37,485 bases of DNA, taken from assembly GCA_030591725.1 (NCBI GenBank), contig JAUVAN010000005.1, forward strand, positions 1 through 37,485, written 5' to 3'. The notes beneath the pieces were generated by a model, which saw nothing but the letters and a program-made list of their open reading frames with translations, was not told where the DNA came from and did not search any database. Positions 32,066 through 37,485 of this stretch are shown here, piece by piece. The translations under genes were made by a program, and so were the position numbers. Each line of letters starts with the position of its first letter. Within the stretch, counting starts at the first letter, position 1. This DNA comes from Deltaproteobacteria bacterium. Its GTDB lineage: Bacteria; Myxococcota_A; Polyangia; JAAYKL01.

Positions 32066-32962
32066 ATGCCCCTGCCGCCCCTGAAGAACCCCTCCAGACC
32101 ACTCACCATTATTCGCGGTATTGCACTGGGGGTGCCGGCGGCGCTGTTTCTCCTGGTGACGCTGTTGACCGTCAACTGCATCCAGGTGATGTTTCTGATC
32201 ATCGCGCCATTTTCCAGGAGAACCTATCTGCGCTTGAACAGATGGGCCGCAAATTGGTGGTTTGGGTTGTGCGTAAAAGTGGGCCGGGTAGTACACGGGG
32301 TCAAATTGGAACTGACCGGCGATCCTGTTCGAACCGGGGAAAATGCGGTGCTGGTGGTGAACCATCAGGAGATGACCGACATTGCATTTCTCTTCATGGT
32401 CGCGCTGGAAGGAGAACGACTGGGCGATCTGAAGTGGTTTGTGAAGGACGCGATCAAATATGTTCCGGGAGTCGGCTGGGGCCTATTTCTGCTGGACAAT
32501 CTGTTCGTGAAACGCCGCTGGGCTGCTGACAAGGATTCGATCGAGGCTGTCTTCGCGCGACTGAAACGCAACGAGATCCCGTTCTGGCTGGTTCTCTTCG
32601 CTGAGGGGACCAGGGTAACCGAAGAAAAACTGGTTCGCAGTCGACGGATCGCTTCGAAGAAAAACATGAAGCCTCTGTCGCACCTGCTTATGCCCCACAC
32701 AAAGGGATTTGTCGCATCCCTGCAAGGGTTGGGAGATCGACTCGACGCGGTATACGACATCACCATCGCATACGAGAAGGGTGTGCCCACCCTGGGCCAG
32801 TACATCGTTGGCTTTGTGGAGAGGGCTCACATTCACGTGAAGCGATTCGACGCGAAAGAGCTTCCTGCCGGAAATCAGGCTCTCTCCTTGTGGTTGAACC
32901 AACGCTTCGAGGACAAGGATGCCCTGCTGGACGAGTTCTTCTCACGGGGCGCGTTTCAATGA
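32066..32962 (+). CDS. 1-acyl-sn-glycerol-3-phosphate acyltransferase-like (PlsC family)
   Basis: 298 residues. The acyltransferase motif I is NHQEMTD (N99-H100...D105), the variant NHX4D, and motif III is FAEGTR (E180-R183). N-terminal hydrophobic segments (LGVPAALFLLVTLLTVNCI) anchor it to the inner membrane. Family members transfer acyl chains to lysophosphatidic acid, or to other lipids in divergent branches. Its place between signalling genes is unusual: membrane-lipid tailoring might be the output or a support role. The ATG directly follows a TAA; the end overlaps the histidine kinase. Confidence 0.85.
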   Translation: MPLPPLKNPSRPLTIIRGIALGVPAALFLLVTLLTVNCIQVMFLIIAPFSRRTYLRLNRWAANWWFGLCVKVGRVVHGVKLELTGDPVRTGENAVLVVNHQEMTDIAFLFMVALEGERLGDLKWFVKDAIKYVPGVGWGLFLLDNLFVKRRWAADKDSIEAVFARLKRNEIPFWLVLFAEGTRVTEEKLVRSRRIASKKNMKPLSHLLMPHTKGFVASLQGLGDRLDAVYDITIAYEKGVPTLGQYIVGFVERAHIHVKRFDAKELPAGNQALSLWLNQRFEDKDALLDEFFSRGAFQ

Positions 32963-35130
32963 ATCTATTCGTCTTGCTGCCACTGTTATCGTTCGTCGCG
33001 CTCATATTCGTATGGTCATTCGTCTTCGGGCAGCGGCGAAAAGATCCTGTCAACAACGCCTACCTGATCTTCACCGGTACAGGCGCGACATGGCTTGGCC
33101 TGGAGCTTTTACTGTACGTGCCAGGATTGTCGGGCTACGAGCACTTGCTGCTACACGCGGTCATCCCGTTCTGGATGATGACCGGATTCCTCTTTTTGAA
33201 CTTTACCTACAAGCTCATCGATCGAAGGCCGGACTTGATGTACTGGCTGATACTGGCCGGAACGATGGTGGGAATCGGAACCGACCTGTTCACCAACTGC
33301 ATACTGACAGGTCACACGAGCCACTACTGGGGCGTGGCAGACGGGAGGAACCCGATACCACATATCCTGGTGTGCATTCCCAACGTTGCAGGTGGAGCCC
33401 TGGGCCTCCTGTTGATCTTGCTGGATCACGGAAAGATCAACGATGGCGACAGGAAGGCCGCCTATCTGTCCATACTCCTTGGCGGTGCCACAACGCTCAC
33501 AGCCATGGTTTCCATGAACATCATCATACCCGACTTCTTCGAGGTCGACTATTTGCCCCGCTACGGATCCTCGGCCCTGGTGGTGTTCTCGCTCATCATC
33601 TACCGTGCAGTGATCAAGTATCGATTCATGACGATGACCGTGGATCAGGTGGCAGAAGAACTCTTCGAGGACATGCGGGACGGCGTAGTGCTCGTTGACG
33701 GGCAGGGGACGATCACCCGGACCAATAGCGCGATACAGAGCATGTTCGGCCTGGACCCTCATCATGTGGAGGGGATGAACCTGGACGAACTGATACCACG
33801 AGTCGATCCGGCCGACGACGACGGGGACGCTCGGTTGGAGGTTAACAGGGGCGGGGTTGTCAGGATCTATTCCGTCGCCAGGTCCAACGAGACTCAAGGG
33901 GAGCTGGCACACGGAAAGATTCTGATCGTCCGGGACGAGACCGAGGAGATCGAGGCTCAGGAGATCTTGAAAAGGGACAAGGACGAACTCGAGGTCATGG
34001 TGCTGCGCAGAACCGAGGAGTCCCTTCAGGCCCAGCGTATGGAGGCCATCGGATTGCTCACAGGCGGGGTTGCCCACGACTTCAACAACCTGCTCACTGC
34101 CGTCATGGGGTTCGCGACGGCCGCGAGGGACGATCTGGCCGAGTCGGACCCGATCCGCGAGGACATGGAGGAGGTGGTGCTGGCGACAAGACGCGCCCGG
34201 GATATCATCGGCCAGATGATCTCCATCAGCTCCACCACAGAGATCGAACCCAGACAGGTAGCCGTGCCCGGTCTTCTGGACGAGGTTCTCAACCTCCTGG
34301 AGGCTTCCACACCCGAATCCATCAAGATCCGGCGGGACTACGGCAGCGAAAAAATGCACGTGATGGCGGATATCACCGGACTTCACCAGGTGATCATGAA
34401 TATCGGCACCAACGCATTACACGCCATGGAGGAGTCGGGCGGAACCCTCAGCGTCGGCCTGACCCGCGTGGATTCGAATGTGTGCATAACCATGGCCGAC
34501 ACGGGTGAGGGGATCGCAAAAAACATAATCGATCAGATTTTCGTCCCGTTCTTCACCACCAGGCAGAGCAAGAAGGGATCCGGCCTCGGCCTTGCCATGG
34601 TCCTGAACATCATTCAAAAGCACCGGGGAACCATAGACGTCACCTCGGAGGAGGGGAAGGGCGCCACCTTCAAGATCTACCTTCCCTGGATCGACAAGAA
34701 CGATGGCGGATCCAGGACGGAAGACTTCTCTATTGCCGGAGGAAGCGAGCGAATTCTCCTGCTCGACGACAAGGAGCAGGTGCTCAGGGTGGAAAAGCGC
34801 ATGCTCGAACCTCTTGGCTACCGGGTGACGACCTTCTCCGAACCTCAACAGGCCATCGAGGCCATACGGAAAAATAAGGGCTCCTTCGATCTTGTGGTCA
34901 CGGATCTCTCAATGCCCGACATGTCCGGGATCGAGTTCGGCGAACAGGTTCTTCAAATGTGTCCCGATCTTCCGATCATCCTGGTCTCTGGAAACCTGCG
35001 GGAGGACGACAAGGCACGGGCTCTTGAGATTGGTTTCGGCGCAGCCCTGTCCAAGCCTCTGCCCAAGGCCGTACTGGCATCCAACATCCGTGCGCTCCTT
35101 CAAGAAAAAAAACGAGGGAGTAGACCATGA
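32959..35130 (+). CDS. 7TM-type hybrid histidine kinase (PAS, HisKA, HATPase, receiver)
   Basis: 723 residues from ATG 32959 (ATGA overlap with the acyltransferase). The N-terminus is a ~220-residue multi-membrane region resembling the 7TM histidine kinase sensor type. A PAS domain (~240-330, RDGVVLVDGQGTITRTN) follows, then HisKA with H373 ([16 protein letters not shown]). The ATPase has intact FVPFFTTRQ and GSGLGLAM motifs. A C-terminal receiver carries D649 (VVTDLSMPDMSG). It is an active-looking kinase able to phosphorylate itself and its own receiver. No separate response regulator is in the operon. Confidence 0.9.
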   Translation: MNLFVLLPLLSFVALIFVWSFVFGQRRKDPVNNAYLIFTGTGATWLGLELLLYVPGLSGYEHLLLHAVIPFWMMTGFLFLNFTYKLIDRRPDLMYWLILAGTMVGIGTDLFTNCILTGHTSHYWGVADGRNPIPHILVCIPNVAGGALGLLLILLDHGKINDGDRKAAYLSILLGGATTLTAMVSMNIIIPDFFEVDYLPRYGSSALVVFSLIIYRAVIKYRFMTMTVDQVAEELFEDMRDGVVLVDGQGTITRTNSAIQSMFGLDPHHVEGMNLDELIPRVDPADDDGDARLEVNRGGVVRIYSVARSNETQGELAHGKILIVRDETEEIEAQEILKRDKDELEVMVLRRTEESLQAQRMEAIGLLTGGVAHDFNNLLTAVMGFATAARDDLAESDPIREDMEEVVLATRRARDIIGQMISISSTTEIEPRQVAVPGLLDEVLNLLEASTPESIKIRRDYGSEKMHVMADITGLHQVIMNIGTNALHAMEESGGTLSVGLTRVDSNVCITMADTGEGIAKNIIDQIFVPFFTTRQSKKGSGLGLAMVLNIIQKHRGTIDVTSEEGKGATFKIYLPWIDKNDGGSRTEDFSIAGGSERILLLDDKEQVLRVEKRMLEPLGYRVTTFSEPQQAIEAIRKNKGSFDLVVTDLSMPDMSGIEFGEQVLQMCPDLPIILVSGNLREDDKARALEIGFGAALSKPLPKAVLASNIRALLQEKKRGSRP

Positions 35131-36932
35131 GGTTAATGGCGCTCATTCACTTCGCTGCCCTGGCGAGTTTTCTGTTCCTCTTTGCGACTCTCCACGCTCA
35201 GAGGGGAAGATCGGATCCCGCCGGCAGAAGCCTGCGGGTGTTTCTGGCAAACATGGCCACGTGGGTGCTTCTGGAGATCTTCCTCTATTTCCCAATGTCC
35301 GTGGGCCTGGAGGGTATTGTCTACCGGGCCATGGCCGTGTGCTGGATTCCGTCGTCCTTCTGGTTTCTTCGGTTCGTCTACCGCTTGCTCAAGATAAAAA
35401 CCGACTGGATCTACTTTCTCTTCGCGGGTATCTCCCTGGTCGGCGTACTTGTCTACGTCACGACGGATCTGGGATTGGCCGGGATAAAATACGGGGAGTG
35501 GGGAACCTCGGATATCTCCACCGAGCATTTCATTTTCTTTTCGGCGATTCCCCTGACGACCGGCATGATGGTAGTTGTGCTCTCCATTCGTCAATCCTAT
35601 TTGTCCAATGTAACCATCATCCGCAAATCCTTGAGAATAATCGCCTCGGGAGTGCTCCTCGTGTTGGCCACCTCGGCATCGCTCGAGATCATGATCTTTT
35701 TCACCGATGGAATCTGGAGCACTGTCAGGTTGAGCTCGTGCACGTCGCTTCTTCTTATTCCCTTTGTGATATACGCCGCAAAAAAATTCGACTTCCTGTC
35801 CGGCGGGATGGTGCGCGTGGCCGAGGAGATCTTCGAGGATATCCGTGACGGCATCGTTCTGGTGGATCGAAATAGTCTGATACAACGAGTCAACCCGGCC
35901 GCTCAATCCATGCTCGGCGTCACCGCGAATACGGCCGAGGGATCTGAGGTAGATGCGATCTTGCAAAACTGGAGTTCCCTCAAGGAAAAGAAAAACGGGG
36001 AGATGACCGTTCGCGACCGAACTCGGAGCGATAGATTCCTGTCCATATCCGTCTCGATCGTCACGTCTCATTCCGCTCACCGGGGCTGGATAGTTCTGAT
36101 ACGGGATTTGACGGAGCAAAAAAGCGCCCGCGAAGTGCTCCAGCGCTCATTCAAAGAGCTGGAAGCGGAGATCGAGAGCCGGACCGAAGAGATCAGGCGT
36201 ACCCGACGAATGGAAGCCATCGGAACCATGACCGGCGGCATCGCCCATGACTTCAATAACCTGCTCACTGCGATCATCGGGTTCACCTCGGCCGCCAGAG
36301 AGGACCTGCCCGTGGAGCACAAGATCCAGAGAGACCTCAACGAGGTCCTCACCGCCGCCAACAAGGCTCGGGACATCGTCGATCAAATGCTCGAGCTCGG
36401 AAGACACTCGGACCCCCAACGGGAGATGATCGAAATAGGCCCCTTCGTGGAGCGGGTGTTGACCCTCGTCGAGTCATTCCTGCCCGCCCCCATATCCCTG
36501 AAGCGGCAGCTTCTAAAGGACGAAGCCTTCGTTATGGGAGATCCAACCCAACTCCACCAGGCGATCATGAACCTGTGCACTAATGGCTATCAGTCGATGA
36601 AAGAGACCGGAGGGGAACTGGTCGTGTCCGTCAGGATCATCGGGCTTTCAACCGGGGCGGGCAGCTCCCGAAGACCCCTGGAGCCCGGACAATCCGTCCG
36701 CATCTCGGTAGCCGACACGGGACCCGGCATCGACCGTGATATGCTGGATCGCGTCTTCGAACCCACCGGGACTACCAATTCGGATAGCAGTGAAGTAGGC
36801 ATGGCCATGGCCATGCGTATAGCGCGGGAACACAACGGCACCATAATGATCGATAGCGAAAAGGGTCGGGGTTCCATCTTTTCCCTGTTGTTACCGATCG
36901 TCGCTGCTGACAAAGCCTCTAATCGCCGATGA
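35127..36932 (+). CDS. 7TM-type histidine kinase, paralogue with degenerate ATP lid, no receiver
   Basis: 601 residues. It is a tandem paralogue of the preceding kinase: the same multi-membrane N-terminus and the shared junction [17 protein letters not shown], then PAS and HisKA with H374 ([16 protein letters not shown]). The ATPase keeps the N box ([10 protein letters not shown]) and D box (VADTGPGID), but the F and lid regions are [19 protein letters not shown] instead of FxPFFTT...GxGLGL. It lacks the receiver. It may be a weak or dead kinase, a phosphatase, or a heterodimer partner. It starts in an ATGA overlap; its end overlaps the convergent yjbQ gene. Confidence 0.85.
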   Translation: MRLMALIHFAALASFLFLFATLHAQRGRSDPAGRSLRVFLANMATWVLLEIFLYFPMSVGLEGIVYRAMAVCWIPSSFWFLRFVYRLLKIKTDWIYFLFAGISLVGVLVYVTTDLGLAGIKYGEWGTSDISTEHFIFFSAIPLTTGMMVVVLSIRQSYLSNVTIIRKSLRIIASGVLLVLATSASLEIMIFFTDGIWSTVRLSSCTSLLLIPFVIYAAKKFDFLSGGMVRVAEEIFEDIRDGIVLVDRNSLIQRVNPAAQSMLGVTANTAEGSEVDAILQNWSSLKEKKNGEMTVRDRTRSDRFLSISVSIVTSHSAHRGWIVLIRDLTEQKSAREVLQRSFKELEAEIESRTEEIRRTRRMEAIGTMTGGIAHDFNNLLTAIIGFTSAAREDLPVEHKIQRDLNEVLTAANKARDIVDQMLELGRHSDPQREMIEIGPFVERVLTLVESFLPAPISLKRQLLKDEAFVMGDPTQLHQAIMNLCTNGYQSMKETGGELVVSVRIIGLSTGAGSSRRPLEPGQSVRISVADTGPGIDRDMLDRVFEPTGTTNSDSSEVGMAMAMRIAREHNGTIMIDSEKGRGSIFSLLLPIVAADKASNRR

Positions 36933-37338
36933 TCTTGATCAACACTCGTTTTCTACGACGTCCGTCGAACTCGCCGTAGAAGATCTGCTCCCACGGCCCG
37001 AGATCCAGACGACCTTCGGTGATGGCAACCACGACCTCCCGGCCCATCACCTGACGCTTGAGATGCGCGTCACCGTTGTCCTCACCGGTCCGGTTGTGCC
37101 GGTATCGATCGATCGGCTCGTGGGGAGCCAACCCCTCGAGCCAGTCGTCGTAGTCGCGGATGAGCCCCGACTCATCATCGTTGATGTAAACGCTGGCAGT
37201 GATGTGCATGGCGTTCGTCAGGCAGAGCCCTTCTGCGACACCGCTCTCGTCCACCGCCGCCTGCACCTTGTCGGTGATGTTGATATAATCCCGCCTTGTC
37301 TCCACCTGGAACCACAGTTCTTTTCTCAGGCTCTTCAT
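36919..37338 (-). CDS. YjbQ/UPF0047 family protein
   Basis: 139 residues from ATG 37338, with AAAGGAGAGG upstream (a longer frame to 37386 is unlikely). It carries the family motifs [34 protein letters not shown] and [14 protein letters not shown]. The family is widespread and small; weak thiamine-phosphate-synthase-like activity has been reported for members, but the physiological role is unsettled. Its 3' end overlaps the histidine kinase by 14 bases. It lies 51 bases after the partial kinase on the same strand and could be cotranscribed. Confidence 0.9.
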   Translation of the reverse strand: MKSLRKELWFQVETRRDYINITDKVQAAVDESGVAEGLCLTNAMHITASVYINDDESGLIRDYDDWLEGLAPHEPIDRYRHNRTGEDNGDAHLKRQVMGREVVVAITEGRLDLGPWEQIFYGEFDGRRRKRVLIKIIGD

Positions 37339-37389
37339 AACCTCTCCTTTGCCGGCTTGTGAGATATGCTCTCTTTTTAATATCAAAAC

Positions 37390-37485
37390 TCAGGCGTTTT
37401 CTGCCATGGAGATCTCCCTGAGGGCCGTGGCGACCTCTTCCATGGTGCCTATTCGTTTCTGGGGATCCTTGGCCAGCATCTGATC
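37390..37485 (-). CDS. C-terminal end of Ser/Thr protein kinase (5' end outside window)
   Basis: A minus-strand frame entering from the window edge ends at TGA 37390-37392 and reads QMLAKDPQKRIGTMEEVATALREISMAENA. The LAKDPQKR pattern is the conserved final helix of Ser/Thr kinase domains, so this is probably a kinase whose protein ends almost immediately after the catalytic domain. Further domains lie upstream, outside the window. It would be the second kinase of this kind here. Confidence 0.65.
   Translation of the reverse strand, partial: DQMLAKDPQKRIGTMEEVATALREISMAENA

Noticed and set aside
33151-34386. A 411-aa minus-strand frame opposite the hybrid kinase
   Set aside because: It shadows the kinase coding strand and shows no domain.

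Overview
The window is a GC-rich, densely packed bacterial chromosome segment. It best fits a Myxococcota-like (formerly deltaproteobacterial) organism. The clues are two lipoproteins with Asp/Ser/Thr-rich tracts, a 'DGLDNDRDGYIDCDD' motif, a Ser/Thr kinase with HRDVSP in place of HRDLKP, a HEAT-repeat protein inside a chemosensory operon, many small lipoproteins, and 7TM-like histidine kinases. This placement is inferred from gene style; no rRNA or tRNA gene is visible.

Layout. (1) 1-5032: the tail of an unidentified gene; a minus-strand run with a lipoprotein, a pair of 2-hydroxyacyl-CoA-dehydratase/activase-related proteins (COG3581 and COG3580 types) and an Lcl/DUF1566 lipoprotein; then a plus-strand lipoprotein and a small membrane protein. 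(2) 5042-13541: a tightly coupled chemosensory operon, cheY-cheA-cheW-cheW-HEAT-cheR-cheB-PEGA lipoprotein. It is preceded by a small two-TM reading frame that carries an in-frame TGA yet ends in a GTGA overlap with cheY. No chemoreceptor, CheC/CheX or CheD is present. (3) 13538-17805: a radical SAM protein of the UDG-linked DNA-repair type, a DUF3010-like protein, two small lipoproteins, a small unknown protein and an RDD membrane protein. (4) 17913-26930: Tex, a Ser/Thr kinase, a MazEF-type toxin-antitoxin pair with a clear promoter, a ClpA/C-like double AAA+ ATPase, an exported protein and DnaJ. (5) 26931-28933: a plastic non-coding region with an eroded ~43-nt repeat array, a 24-bp tandem array, a ~1.28-kb element bounded by inverted repeats that carries a degenerate Y1 (IS200-like) transposase, and two tandem remnants of a beta-propeller-like gene. 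(6) 29107-36932: a seven-gene operon whose start and stop codons overlap or nearly touch. It encodes a two-domain cyclic-nucleotide-binding protein, an OmpA-like membrane protein with a VEEK repeat, a coiled-coil membrane protein, an orphan 98-aa protein, a PlsC-type acyltransferase and two paralogous 7TM histidine kinases, the second with a damaged ATP lid. (7) 36919-37485: a YjbQ protein and the C-terminal end of another Ser/Thr kinase.

The two signalling operons are the most interesting content. The chemosensory operon has all the soluble core parts plus a HEAT scaffold and an outer-layer lipoprotein, so receptors must come from elsewhere or HEAT must supply the input. The seven-gene operon couples second-messenger binding, envelope anchoring, phospholipid acylation and paired membrane kinases in an arrangement I do not recognise as a described system. 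The mobile/repeat region and the TGA-interrupted frame are the main structural oddities.
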